Origin: Desulfobacterales bacterium
GTDB taxonomy: Bacteria; Desulfobacterota; Desulfobacteria; Desulfobacterales; RPRI01
Reading direction: 5' to 3'
NCBI GenBank assembly: GCA_020052975.1
Contig: JAGVOC010000079.1
Location: 1 to 28,265, forward strand
Length of the DNA: 28,265 bases
Position 1 is the stretch's first letter. Each line of letters begins with the position of its first letter. This document shows, in pieces, positions 1 through 8,626 of this stretch. The translations under genes were made by a program, and so were the position numbers. A model generated the notes under the pieces. That model was not told the DNA's origin. It worked only from the letters and a program-made list of their open reading frames with translations, and did no database searches.

Positions 1-1
1 G

Positions 2-28
2 ATAAGGGAGTCTTCGCGCCTCCCTTAT
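2..28. repeat. Perfect 9-bp inverted repeat (hairpin)
   Basis: ATAAGGGAG at 2-10 is exactly complementary to CTCCCTTAT at 20-28, with a 9-base loop. It lies at the window edge, just before a second palindrome and a truncated reductase fragment. No T-run follows, so it is not a typical intrinsic terminator. It may be part of an inserted element or the end of one. What lies upstream cannot be seen. Confidence 0.5.
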
Positions 29-45
29 AACCCTCCGCGAAAGGT

Positions 46-273
46 ATGCATTCATCCCCGCGGCAAGCCGACGGGGGATTCTGCAAAGTCTTTGCTAAAA
101 ATATATATGGATTGGATATTGAAATCCTTCCTCATGAAGCATTTCACTGTGACCGCAGTCTTGATTCCACTCGATACTGCGAGAAAACGGGATTTAAACC
201 ACCTTCATGGGAGGACATGATTCAGGAAATGTTTCACGACCCAACACCATATCATGCATGGAGGGAAAAATGA
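46..273 (+). pseudogene. C-terminal fragment of an RmlD-like sugar-nucleotide reductase
   Basis: From about base 76 the frame encodes the typical end of an NAD(P)-dependent reductase of the RmlD/SDR family. The tail CDRSLDSTRYCEKTGF followed by KPPSWEDMI matches the usual C-terminus of reductases found beside WbjB-type dehydratases. Only about 65 residues remain, against roughly 280-300 in the family, and the Rossmann and catalytic parts are missing. The same frame has a TAA stop at 28-30, and the ATG at 46 lies inside repeat sequence, so this is not a natural start. The stop of the fragment overlaps the start of the next gene by 4 bases, as expected for the original operon. An intact gene would have been the 4-ketoreductase of UDP-L-FucNAc/UDP-L-QuiNAc synthesis. 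The alternative is an assembly error at the window edge. Confidence 0.6.
54..79. repeat. GC-rich palindromic repeat of the ATCCCC..CAAG..GGGGAT type
   Basis: The outer arms ATCCCC (54-59) and GGGGAT (74-79) enclose an inner CGGC-AA-GCCG stem (61-70). The layout and central CAAG resemble the palindrome at 24705-24727, so both probably belong to one dispersed short repeat family. It lies directly before the surviving 3' end of a reductase gene, as if it marks the breakpoint. Confidence 0.5.
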
Positions 274-1331
274 TCCTGAGCGGCAAAAGAATCTTAATTA
301 CCGGAGGGACAGGTTCACTGGGCAAAACCCTCCTAAAACGCATACTTACATCAGAGATGGGGCAGCCTTCCAAAATAATCATCTTTTCGCGTGATGAAGC
401 CAAGCAGCATGATATGAGAGTTGCCTACAAGAACAAAACTATTGCAACTGATGAGATCCTCTATCACAATTTCGATCAGCTTGTGGAATTCGTGATCGGA
501 GATGTCAGAGACTTTCATAGTGTCGCCTCCGTTGTTAAGGATGCTGATATCATCTTTAATACTGCAGCATTAAAACAGGTTCCGGCATGTGAATACTTTC
601 CATTTCAGGCAGCTCAGACAAATATTGTCGGCGCAGAAAATATTGTTCGGGTAATCCGGGAGCATAATCTGCATGGAAAAACTGTCGTTGGTATATCAAC
701 GGATAAAGCCTGTAAACCTGTCAATGTTATGGGTATGACAAAGGCCATTCAGGAAAGGATTTTCATTCAGGCAAACCTGACGAGCCCTCAAAGCCGCTTT
801 ATCGTCGTACGGTATGGAAATGTGCTGGCATCCAGAGGTTCTGTTATTCCCCTCTTCCACGAGCAGATCAAATCAGGGGGGCCGTTAACAATAACAACCG
901 AAGATATGACTCGCTTTCTTTTAAGCCTCAACGACGCTGTCAATGTTATTTTCGCAGCCCTCGCTTCTGCAAACCGTGGCGAAACATATATCCCCAGAGT
1001 GCCGGCATCCCGTATCACAGACATCGCAAAAGTTCTCATCGGAGAGAGGGATATCCCCATTGTTGTTACCGGGATAAGGCCTGGAGAGAAAGTTCATGAA
1101 ATACTAATTTCAGAAGAAGAATGTCACAGGACTGTGCAAAGAGGCAATTATTTTGTCATCAAGTCTATTCTTCCTGAATTGCAGCGCAATCCCGAGGAAC
1201 CCATTGCACTAACAGGTGAGTACAGTTCTTCGAGTTCCCTCATGAATTTCGAAGAAACATACGCTCTGCTCGAAAGGGAGAAGCTCCTTATATCTGAAGA
1301 AATTAAGACAAAAGAAGAATTACTCAGATGA
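270..1331 (+). CDS. UDP-GlcNAc 4,6-dehydratase/5-epimerase, WbjB/CapE type
   Basis: A 353-residue SDR protein of the polysaccharide_synt_2 group. The NAD-binding motif GGTGSLG is at residues 12-18, followed by SRDEAKQHDMR near 40. The active site reads STDKA (143-147) then M-x3-K (M154, K158) instead of Y-x3-K. That methionine variant is characteristic of the WbjB/CapE branch, which dehydrates UDP-GlcNAc and inverts C5 to give a UDP-L-sugar. The frame is open from 207, but ATG 270 is preferred: it has GGAGGG at 260-265 and the protein begins at the usual place before the Rossmann strand. It overlaps the reductase fragment by 4 bases and the next gene by 4 bases, so translation is probably coupled. 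The exact product (L-FucNAc, L-QuiNAc or another) cannot be decided here. Confidence 0.85.
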   Translation: MILSGKRILITGGTGSLGKTLLKRILTSEMGQPSKIIIFSRDEAKQHDMRVAYKNKTIATDEILYHNFDQLVEFVIGDVRDFHSVASVVKDADIIFNTAALKQVPACEYFPFQAAQTNIVGAENIVRVIREHNLHGKTVVGISTDKACKPVNVMGMTKAIQERIFIQANLTSPQSRFIVVRYGNVLASRGSVIPLFHEQIKSGGPLTITTEDMTRFLLSLNDAVNVIFAALASANRGETYIPRVPASRITDIAKVLIGERDIPIVVTGIRPGEKVHEILISEEECHRTVQRGNYFVIKSILPELQRNPEEPIALTGEYSSSSSLMNFEETYALLEREKLLISEEIKTKEELLR

Positions 1332-2410
1332 AAATACTCACTGTTCTGGGGACCCGGCCTGAAATTATCCGCTTAAGTACTATTATCAGAAAACTCGATC
1401 AGCTCACAGACCATGTTCTTGTCCATACCGGTCAGAACTATGTTGAATCTTTAAGTGATATTTTTTTCAGAGAACTGGGAGTAAGAAAGCCAAACTATTC
1501 TCTCGGGATCAAGGCAAAATCATTCGGTGAACAGGCAGGAAAAATCCTATCAGAAACAGAAAAAATTATGATTAAGGAAAAACCCGACAGACTATTGATA
1601 CTCGGGGATACGAACAGCGGTCTTTCTGCAGTTGTGGCAAAAAGGCTTCAGATTCCTGTTTACCATATGGAAGCAGGAAACCGCTGCTATGACGACAGGG
1701 TGCCTGAAGAGGTCAACCGGCGGATCATCGATCACAGCAGTGACATCCTTATGCCCTATACAGAACGAAGCCGTGCTAACCTCCTCAGGGAAGGAATCCA
1801 TGGGGAACGTATTTATGTCATCGGCAATCCTATCTTTGAAGTAATTCAACATTTTGACTCAAAAATACTAAAATCTAACATCCTGTCTGCTCTTGCCCTG
1901 AAACCCAGGCAATATTTCCTCGTAACAATGCACCGTCAGGAGAACGTTGACATCACAAATCGATTAATCAGTTTAACCAAAGCATTGGAATTACTGCAGA
2001 AGGAATACAAACTGCCGATCATTGTAAGCACCCATCCACGCACACAGGCACGAATTCATGAACTGGGGTTGAAACAGAAAAACAAACAGATACGATTCCT
2101 ACAACCCTTCGGCTTCTGCAATTTCATAACCCTGGAACGCAATGCTTTTTGTGTATTAAGCGACAGCGGGACAGTTCAGGAAGAATGTTCGATCTTTGGC
2201 GTGCCAAATGTCACTATCAGGGACGTAACCGAGCGTCCGGAGACTCTGGAGTGCGGGAGCAACATCCTGAGTGGTGCTGAGGTCAAGTCAATAGTCCATT
2301 GTGTTCATACCGTATTGAGCCTAAACGGCAAATGGACAGCCCCGCGGGAATATCTGACAGGTAATGTCAGCGACACAATTATCAAGCTTACATTGGCATA
2401 TAAAAAATAA
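1328..2410 (+). CDS. UDP-N-acetylglucosamine 2-epimerase, non-hydrolysing (WecB/WbjD family)
   Basis: A 360-residue GT-B-fold epimerase. The N-terminus has the LGTRPEIIRL signature, followed by LGDTNSGLSA (92-101), HMEAG (113-117), DDRVPEEVNRR (about 122-132), TMHRQENV near 200 and SDSGTVQEE near 280. These are the family's substrate and UDP-binding elements, and the length is normal. It starts inside the end of the upstream dehydratase gene (ATGA overlap). Next to a WbjB-like dehydratase and an RmlD-like reductase remnant, it most likely carries out the C2 epimerisation of the UDP-L-FucNAc/UDP-L-QuiNAc route (WbjD/CapG/WbvD position). A WecB-like role making UDP-ManNAc is the alternative. 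Confidence 0.85.
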   Translation: MKILTVLGTRPEIIRLSTIIRKLDQLTDHVLVHTGQNYVESLSDIFFRELGVRKPNYSLGIKAKSFGEQAGKILSETEKIMIKEKPDRLLILGDTNSGLSAVVAKRLQIPVYHMEAGNRCYDDRVPEEVNRRIIDHSSDILMPYTERSRANLLREGIHGERIYVIGNPIFEVIQHFDSKILKSNILSALALKPRQYFLVTMHRQENVDITNRLISLTKALELLQKEYKLPIIVSTHPRTQARIHELGLKQKNKQIRFLQPFGFCNFITLERNAFCVLSDSGTVQEECSIFGVPNVTIRDVTERPETLECGSNILSGAEVKSIVHCVHTVLSLNGKWTAPREYLTGNVSDTIIKLTLAYKK

Positions 2411-2449
2411 AATCAGAATGAAAAATAATAAGTTTTACAGGAGAATTAG

Positions 2450-3406
2450 ATGGAACAACTGACAGAAGAGCAGTTGAACCAGCTTGCGCTTTTAATAATC
2501 CACATGGCGAGAACAGGGGTAGGTACTGATGCCTGTTTAAAACATGGATGTTTACCGCTGCCGGTACATTTTTATTCACCTGTCCCTGATATTGAAGATC
2601 TGGAGCGGAGAAATTGGTTTGACAGGGAAAGTCCTCTACGTGGTATAGATTGGCGATTGGATGAACAGCTTGCATTACTTGCAAAACTCGGAGGCATGTT
2701 CGGTAATGAGTGTGATTGGCCTGCTGAAAATACTTGTCGACCAATGAAATTCTATACCGAAAATCAAAGCTTCAGTTTTGGATGTGCAGCAAGCACGCAC
2801 GCTATTCTGCGCTACTTTCAGCCAAAGCACGTCATTGAAATCGGATCCGGTTATTCATCGCTAATCATCTCCGGTGCTCTCCAAAGAAATAGCAGATCAG
2901 ACGGACAATATAGCATTGTTGATCCTTACCCGCAGCCATGGATTTCACAAATACCAATGCTGACAAACCTTCATAACACCCGTGTGGAACTTTCAGACGA
3001 ACATCTGTTTCGAAAACTTAGGAATGGCGACGTGCTTTTTATTGATTCCGGACATACTGTCCGTACCGGCAGCGATGTAAACTTTCTTATTCTGGATATC
3101 CTGCCACTGCTTGCACAGGGGGTAATCGTTCATTTCCATGATATCCATCTTCCTCATGATTATGCGAAGGTTTATTTTACCAACCCTGCATTCAGGAACT
3201 TCTGGACCGAAGCCTATCTTCTTCAGGCTTTCCTATGTTTTAATCATGAGTATTCTGTCCAGCTGGCGATGGGTTATATTATGGGTCATCATATTGAGAA
3301 TTTTATAACTTCCTTCCCTCATTACAATCCGGTTGTTCACAAAGCTTTAAGTGGCAGTTTCTGGATCCGGAGAAACATTCGTTCTCTGGAACATGATTTA
3401 AAATAG
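2450..3406 (+). CDS. Class I SAM-dependent methyltransferase (Methyltransf_24-like)
   Basis: A 318-residue protein starting at ATG 2450, preceded by AGGAGA. The SAM-binding loop VIEIGSGYSS is at about residues 128-137, with an acidic strand end IVDPYPQ near 156-162. The later motifs LFIDSGH (196-202) and VHFHDIHLP (227-235) are typical of the Methyltransf_24 type, in which Asp/His residues shape the active site. It has no signal peptide or membrane segment. The N-terminal 100 residues do not match anything I recognise. It lies between two sugar-nucleotide pathways, so methylation of a sugar or glycan is likely, but the acceptor cannot be named. Confidence 0.7.
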   Translation: MEQLTEEQLNQLALLIIHMARTGVGTDACLKHGCLPLPVHFYSPVPDIEDLERRNWFDRESPLRGIDWRLDEQLALLAKLGGMFGNECDWPAENTCRPMKFYTENQSFSFGCAASTHAILRYFQPKHVIEIGSGYSSLIISGALQRNSRSDGQYSIVDPYPQPWISQIPMLTNLHNTRVELSDEHLFRKLRNGDVLFIDSGHTVRTGSDVNFLILDILPLLAQGVIVHFHDIHLPHDYAKVYFTNPAFRNFWTEAYLLQAFLCFNHEYSVQLAMGYIMGHHIENFITSFPHYNPVVHKALSGSFWIRRNIRSLEHDLK

Positions 3407-3471
3407 AGAGGGATAGTTATTAATAAAACTATTAATCAATATCTTTCCGGATATGAATACAAGAAACTTCA

Positions 3472-4464
3472 ATGAATCTTATAAATAAAACAGTCTTAGT
3501 AACAGGTGCAGATGGTTTTATAGGCTCGCATCTGACTGAAGCTCTGGTTAAGGAAGGCGCTAAAGTCAAAGCGCTTTCTTATTACAATTCTTTCAATTTC
3601 CATGGATGGTTAGAAGATATTAATTGTCTCGATGAAATTGAGGTGCTGACCGGAGATATAAGAGATCCTCATTACTGTAAAAAAATGACAAAAAATATAG
3701 ATGTAATATTTCATTTAGCTGCATTGATTGCGATACCTTACTCATATATTGCTCCTGACAGCTTTGTTGATACTAATATAAAGGGGACTTTGAATATCTG
3801 CCAAGCGGCTTTGGAAAACAATTGCCAAAGAATTATCCATACGTCAACAAGCGAAGTCTATGGAACAGCCAGATATGTACCGATTGACGAAAAACATCCG
3901 CTACAACCCCAATCTCCATACAGCGCAACTAAAATCGCTGCCGATGCTATAGCCATGAGTTTTTACAATGCATTCACCCTACCCCTTACGATTGTAAGGC
4001 CCTTCAACACTTATGGCCCTCGACAATCGGCGAGAGCCGTCATCCCTACAATAATCACTCAACTTCTGTCCAGCAAAAAAGAAATTAAACTGGGATCACT
4101 TCTTCCTACGAGAGATTTGGTTTTTGTAAAAGACACTGTAGCGGGGTTTATTGAAATAGCAAAGTCCAATAAGACTATAGGCGAAACGATTAATATTGCC
4201 ACTCAAAATGAAATTTCCATCGGAGATCTTGCAAAGAAAATAATCAACATTATTTCCCCAAAGGCACGAATCAAACAGGATAAAATCAGGGTTAGACCTC
4301 CGAAAAGCGAAGTTGAACGGCTGCTCGGAAGCAATGATAAAATTAAAAGACTAACCGGCTGGGAACCTCGCTACTCTTTAGACAAAGGACTGGCGGAAAC
4401 CATAGAGTGGCTCAGGAATACCGATAACTTAAAACACTATAAACCAGATATTTACAATGTCTAA
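3472..4464 (+). CDS. legB: LegB-type NDP-GlcNAc 4,6-dehydratase
   Basis: A 330-residue extended SDR. GADGFIG (12-18) binds NAD, TSTSEVYG (124-131) supplies the catalytic Thr and acidic residue, and Y150-x3-K154 completes the active site. The segments SYYNSFNFHGWL, LIAIPYSYIAPDS and PFNTYGPRQSARAVIPT are distinctive of LegB, which forms the 4-keto-6-deoxy sugar at the start of legionaminic acid synthesis (GDP-GlcNAc in the Campylobacter route). Length and both ends match the family. No strong ribosome-binding site precedes ATG 3472. The 65-base gap upstream is the largest since the window start, so a promoter may lie there, although I see no convincing one. The end overlaps the aminotransferase gene by 8 bases. 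Confidence 0.9.
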   Translation: MNLINKTVLVTGADGFIGSHLTEALVKEGAKVKALSYYNSFNFHGWLEDINCLDEIEVLTGDIRDPHYCKKMTKNIDVIFHLAALIAIPYSYIAPDSFVDTNIKGTLNICQAALENNCQRIIHTSTSEVYGTARYVPIDEKHPLQPQSPYSATKIAADAIAMSFYNAFTLPLTIVRPFNTYGPRQSARAVIPTIITQLLSSKKEIKLGSLLPTRDLVFVKDTVAGFIEIAKSNKTIGETINIATQNEISIGDLAKKIINIISPKARIKQDKIRVRPPKSEVERLLGSNDKIKRLTGWEPRYSLDKGLAETIEWLRNTDNLKHYKPDIYNV

Positions 4465-5551
4465 GGAAATTTTCTTAGACGCCCCCAATGTCGGTGAATT
4501 AGAAAAAGATTATCTTTGCAAAGCCATAGACAGCGGCTATATTTCAACTATAGGACCTTTTGTATCAGAATTTGAAGATAAGTTTGCTCGATACTTAGAG
4601 GTGGAGAAGGCTGTCTCAACCCAGAGCGGGACTGCCGCAATTCATATAGCCTTACATGAACTAGGAATCGGAAAAGGAGACGAGGTAATTGTACCCGCCC
4701 TAACCTTTATTGCAACCGTGAATCCGGTCATGTATGTCGGTGCAAAACCCGTCTTTGTCGATGCAGACATTAATACATGGAATATCGATCCTAAAGAAAT
4801 CGAAAAAAATATAACGAAAAAAACAAAAGCAATTCTTTTAGTTCATCTCTATGGTAATCCCTGCAATATGGACCGTATAATGGAGATCGCCGATAAACAT
4901 AATCTTTTCGTCATCGAAGACGCAACCGAAAGTTTAGGGGCGATATATAAGGGCAAATTTACCGGCACTTTTGGAGATTTTGGATGTTTCAGTTTCAACG
5001 GCAACAAAGTCATCACAACAGGCGGCGGTGGTATGATAGTTGGAAAAGATGTAAAGAGGCTGGAGCATATAAAGTTTCTGGTAAATCAGGCAAGGGATGA
5101 ATCAAATGGTTATTATCATTCTGAGATAGGGTTTAACTATAGGATGACAAATATCGAAGCTGCCATGGGTCTTGCACAGCTTAAAAGATTGAAGGAATTT
5201 TTGGCAATAAAAAAGGAATTTAAGCAAATCTACAAAGAAAGACTCAAGAAGACTCAAATCCGTTTCCAGCAAGAGTATGTGAATGCTGAGAATTCTCATT
5301 GGTTAACATGTATTGTTTTTGAAAAGTCTATAAAGTTATCAGGATTACAAAAAACTCTAAGAGAAAAAGGTATTCCCACAAGAAGGATATTTATGCCATT
5401 AACAGAATTCCCGCCTTATCAACAATTCAAAAAGGGTGAATATGAAAATTCTTACACTATTCATAAAAATGGGATCTGCTTGCCAGGTTCTACTCTTAAT
5501 AATAAAGAAGATATTGATTATGTATGCAAAATCTTAAAAAACAGCCTGTAG
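4457..5551 (+). CDS. legC: LegC-family PLP-dependent aminotransferase
   Basis: A 364-residue DegT/DnrJ/EryC1 (sugar aminotransferase) protein. It has QSGTAAIHIAL (56-66), VIVPALTFIATVNP (77-90), the aspartate of IEDATESLGA (153-162) that pairs with the PLP ring nitrogen, and FSFNGNKVITTGGGG with the Schiff-base lysine K184. The opening EIFLDAPNVGELEKDYL is typical of LegC. It puts the amino group at C4 of the LegB keto-sugar, using glutamate as donor in known members. It overlaps legB by 8 bases, which fits the invariant legB-legC pairing in legionaminate clusters. No anomalies. Confidence 0.9.
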   Translation: MSKEIFLDAPNVGELEKDYLCKAIDSGYISTIGPFVSEFEDKFARYLEVEKAVSTQSGTAAIHIALHELGIGKGDEVIVPALTFIATVNPVMYVGAKPVFVDADINTWNIDPKEIEKNITKKTKAILLVHLYGNPCNMDRIMEIADKHNLFVIEDATESLGAIYKGKFTGTFGDFGCFSFNGNKVITTGGGGMIVGKDVKRLEHIKFLVNQARDESNGYYHSEIGFNYRMTNIEAAMGLAQLKRLKEFLAIKKEFKQIYKERLKKTQIRFQQEYVNAENSHWLTCIVFEKSIKLSGLQKTLREKGIPTRRIFMPLTEFPPYQQFKKGEYENSYTIHKNGICLPGSTLNNKEDIDYVCKILKNSL

Positions 5552-5585
5552 GCAAAAAAAGAATCCAAATACGGGTAAATATCAT

Positions 5586-6302
5586 TTGAAAAAAAAGAGA
5601 AATCTTTTTTATCTGGCGATAATTCCAGCAAGAGGTGGGTCGAAAAGAATACCCAACAAGAATCTTGTTTTGTTTGGAGGGAAACCGCTCATTTCCTATA
5701 CAGTGGAAGCTGCCTTGGCTTCAAAAAAACTTTCAAATATAATTGTTTCAACTGATAACCAGGAAATAGCTGATTTTGTTTTATCTCTGGGCATTAAAGT
5801 ACCGTTTCTAAGACCTCCTGAAATAGCTCAGGATACAAGTCCGGTAATCAAAGCCATAGCACATACCTTAAAAAAATTAGAAAATATCGGACCTGTAGAT
5901 GCAGTTGTTTTGCTTCAGCCAACTTCTCCATTCCGTAACGCTAAACATATCGATGAGAGCATTAAGATATTTGAAAATTCCGGAGCAGATACTTTGACAT
6001 CTGTTTGTCCGGCAACCGATCATCCGTATTGGTACTGGAAACTGAAAGGAGACAGATGTATCCCTTTTTTTTCGATGAAACATGTCAATATGAGCAGATT
6101 CGAGTTACCACCTGCTTATATTGAAAATGGATCAATTTTTATAATAAAAAAGGCAACCGTTATGCATGGTAAGATATATGGGAGAAAAATAGTTCCCTAC
6201 ATTATGGACAGAAGATGCTCAATAGATATTGACACACCGGAAGATCTGCAATATGCCGAATATATTTTTAAAAACAGAAAAAACAAACCCTCTCTTAAAT
6301 GA
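5586..6302 (+). CDS. legF: CMP-nonulosonate (legionaminate) cytidylyltransferase
   Basis: A 238-residue NeuA-like protein that activates the nonulosonic acid with CTP. It shows LAIIPARGGSKRIPNKN (10-26), the family's CTP-binding signature, then VVLLQPTSPFR near 108 and DIDTPEDLQYAEYIF near the end. The start is TTG 5586; there is no in-frame ATG between the upstream stop and the IIPARGG motif, so a TTG start with three lysines is the best choice, although the ribosome-binding site is weak. It ends in an ATGA overlap with the next gene. Specificity for legionaminate rather than sialate or pseudaminate is inferred from LegB/LegC beside it. Confidence 0.88.
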   Translation: MKKKRNLFYLAIIPARGGSKRIPNKNLVLFGGKPLISYTVEAALASKKLSNIIVSTDNQEIADFVLSLGIKVPFLRPPEIAQDTSPVIKAIAHTLKKLENIGPVDAVVLLQPTSPFRNAKHIDESIKIFENSGADTLTSVCPATDHPYWYWKLKGDRCIPFFSMKHVNMSRFELPPAYIENGSIFIIKKATVMHGKIYGRKIVPYIMDRRCSIDIDTPEDLQYAEYIFKNRKNKPSLK

Positions 6303-7498
6303 CATGGAATACACCGGTGAAAATTAAGAAAAGAAGAATAGCATCAATTACCGGAACGAGAGCTGAATACGGATTAATGACCCCGGTTTTCAAGAAGATT
6401 GTTAACAGCAGAAGTTTGGATTTGGAATTGATCGTAACTGGAATGCATTTATTGACAGATTTTCGGTCAAGTCTCGAAAAAATTCAAAAAGATAATATCT
6501 GTAAACTTCATTATGCGAGCATGCTTCTTGGTGAAAACAGCGGCAAGGCAATGGCACAAGCACTTGGATTAGCGGTATTCGGCATAGCTTCGATTTTAGA
6601 GGAAATAGCACCTGACATAATCTTGCTTCAGGGTGACAGAGGTGAAATGCTTGCAGGAGCTATTGCTGCATCACATATGAATATTCCTGTTGTACATATG
6701 TCAGGTGGCGATTATAGCGGTTCAATAGATGACTCAATCAGGAATGCAATATCAAAATTTGCACATATTCACCTGACTACCTGTTCTGAAAGTACAAAAA
6801 GACTCATTGCCATGGGTGAAAGCAAAAAAAGAATTTTCACAGTAGGTGAGCCAGGCATTGATCTCATAAAAAATATGAATTATATTCCGGCAAAGACTCT
6901 GGCACTTCAATTGGCTCTTGATTTGTCAAAACCGATTATTCTTGCTACTCAGCATCCTGTAACAACCGAGGCAGACCAGGCAGGTTGGCAGATCACTCAA
7001 ACCCTAATGGCTCTTGAAGAACTCAATTTACAAACAGTCTTTACTTATCCCAATACTGATGCCGGGGGTAGAGAGATGATCAATGTAATTGAATCTCGAA
7101 GAAACCGGAGTTTTTTGCGCATTGTACCTACTCTCGGTTCTCAGAAATATCTTAGTCTCATGAGGATTACTTCAGTTATGGTTGGCAATTCCAGCAGCGG
7201 AATCCTGGAGGCGCCTTCCTTTAAAATACCGGTAGTAAATATCGGTACCAGACAACATGGAAGGCTAAGGGCCAAGAATATTATTGATGTTGGTTATGAT
7301 AAACAACAAATTAAAGACTCCATCCTTTTTGCATTAAAAAATGTAAAATTCAGGAAAACTCTTTCGAAATGTAAAAACCCTTACGGTGACGGCAACACAT
7401 CGCAAAAAACTGTTCAAATTTTGACCCGTTTAAGAATTACTCCGATGTTACTCACCAAGTGGATGGATGCTGAAGACAGCTTTTTATCAGGAGACTGA
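6299..7498 (+). CDS. legG: UDP/GDP-sugar 2-epimerase, hydrolysing (NeuC/LegG)
   Basis: A 399-residue GT-B-fold protein of the NeuC family. TGTRAEYGL (18-26) replaces the GTRPE of non-hydrolysing epimerases, the hallmark of the hydrolysing branch. Other signatures are LQGDRGEML, VVHMSGGDYSGSIDDSIRNA and GNSSSGILEAP. It removes the nucleotide and inverts C2 to free the 2,4-diamino-6-deoxymannose-type sugar for LegI. The start ATG 6299 overlaps the legF stop. The extra 10 residues before KKRRIAS are slightly long but in frame. It ends 2 bases before the CTG start proposed for the next gene. Confidence 0.9.
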   Translation: MTWNTPVKIKKRRIASITGTRAEYGLMTPVFKKIVNSRSLDLELIVTGMHLLTDFRSSLEKIQKDNICKLHYASMLLGENSGKAMAQALGLAVFGIASILEEIAPDIILLQGDRGEMLAGAIAASHMNIPVVHMSGGDYSGSIDDSIRNAISKFAHIHLTTCSESTKRLIAMGESKKRIFTVGEPGIDLIKNMNYIPAKTLALQLALDLSKPIILATQHPVTTEADQAGWQITQTLMALEELNLQTVFTYPNTDAGGREMINVIESRRNRSFLRIVPTLGSQKYLSLMRITSVMVGNSSSGILEAPSFKIPVVNIGTRQHGRLRAKNIIDVGYDKQQIKDSILFALKNVKFRKTLSKCKNPYGDGNTSQKTVQILTRLRITPMLLTKWMDAEDSFLSGD

Positions 7499-7503
7499 AG
7501 CTG
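7488..7503 (+). promoter_or_regulatory. Ribosome-binding site and CTG start codon
   Basis: AGGAG at 7488-7492, within the last codons of legG, is followed after 8 bases by CTG at 7501-7503. No other usual start codon exists in this frame for the next 300 bases, although the encoded residues fit the acyltransferase fold. The Shine-Dalgarno sequence therefore decides the start. A second CTG at 7495 is too close to be used. Confidence 0.55.
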
Positions 7504-8610
7504 GAATTTAAAGTACTTAATCCGATTGGTAAAGATGGCATTTATTGGATATCTCTTATTGAAAAACTTAAGCCAGAGCATAAAGATATCCATTTATTAC
7601 CTGAATATGGTCGCATATATCAGAAAACCTATGGCCATGAACCATTTCTTGCCTTTTATGGAAATGACCTAAGGTTTATAATCCAGCCTTTCGTCAAACG
7701 TCTCCTCAATGATCTTCCTTTCCTGAAAGATGTTAAAGACATCGGTACTTATAATGATATTGCTAATCCTTACGGCTTTGGCGGACCGGTTTGCTGTTGC
7801 AGTTCTTTGATCGAGGGAAAGAAATTATTTAAAGAGTTTAATAATTCTTTTCTTGAATACTGTTATCAGGAAAAATTTGCAAGCGAATTCACGAACCTTC
7901 ATCCATTGCTGGAGAATTTTCGGCTCATTATAGATTCCGGTTCAATTAATATGGTCAAGAAGAAAGAGGTAATCTATATTGATTTAACAATAACCGAAGA
8001 AGAACTATGGAGAATTTTTAGCAGGGGTAATAAAAGCAATATCAATAAAGCACGCAGGAACGGTGTCCGTATAGAAAAAGTCACACCTGATTTCAATAAT
8101 TTTGTTATATTTAAACAGTTATATTACAAAACCATGGAACGAAACCTGGCTCAGGAAAGATGGTTTTTCCCGGAAGATTATTTCACGAATTGTTTTGAAA
8201 TGCTGGGACCGGAGAGGATTTCTATTTTTTTTGCCTATGTTGGAGAAAAACCTATCTCTGCTTATCTCCTGATGCATGATTTTAAGACAGTCTATTACCA
8301 CTTTGGTGGTTCAGATGACAGTTTCTATAAGTTAAGACCGAATAATCTTTTGATGTTTGAAGTAGCCATATGGGCTAAGAGACAAGGATTTTGCCGTTAT
8401 CATTTGGGCGGCGGTGTTTCAGCTTCATCCGAAGACAGTCTTTTCAGATTTAAATCCGGATTCTCGGATAAAAAGGCGCCTCTTTATAGCTATTACAGGA
8501 TACTGCACAGTAAAACATATGAATTCCTGTGCGAACTAAAAAAAACATATGAAATAAAAACAACAGGAGAAATAAGTAACTCTGACTATTTCCCGTTGTA
8601 TAGAAGATGA
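7501..8610 (+). CDS. FemAB/GNAT-like N-acyltransferase with apparent CTG start
   Basis: The protein is 369 residues if read from CTG 7501. The frame is open from 7474 and contains no ATG, GTG or TTG before TTG 7807. Yet the region before 7807 encodes a normal FemAB-type N-terminus, with GRIYQKTYGHEPFLAFY and, further on, NDIANPYGFGGPV. A start at 7807 would remove about 102 residues of conserved fold. AGGAG at 7488-7492 lies 8 bases before CTG 7501, an ideal spacing. The second half has the family motif SNINKARRNGVRIE (from about residue 178) and HLGGGV. FemAB proteins transfer aminoacyl or acyl groups to amines. Here, between legG and legI, it may acylate an amino group of the nonulosonate precursor (the LegH step) or decorate the product. 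That is inference. Confidence 0.75.
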   Translation: MEFKVLNPIGKDGIYWISLIEKLKPEHKDIHLLPEYGRIYQKTYGHEPFLAFYGNDLRFIIQPFVKRLLNDLPFLKDVKDIGTYNDIANPYGFGGPVCCCSSLIEGKKLFKEFNNSFLEYCYQEKFASEFTNLHPLLENFRLIIDSGSINMVKKKEVIYIDLTITEEELWRIFSRGNKSNINKARRNGVRIEKVTPDFNNFVIFKQLYYKTMERNLAQERWFFPEDYFTNCFEMLGPERISIFFAYVGEKPISAYLLMHDFKTVYYHFGGSDDSFYKLRPNNLLMFEVAIWAKRQGFCRYHLGGGVSASSEDSLFRFKSGFSDKKAPLYSYYRILHSKTYEFLCELKKTYEIKTTGEISNSDYFPLYRR

Positions 8611-8626
8611 ATTATAGGGTGTCGAT

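Noticed and set aside
3407..3471. Possible promoter or operator before legB (repeated ATTAAT words)
   Set aside because: The repeated words are short AT-rich matches; no -35/-10 pair with proper spacing could be found.
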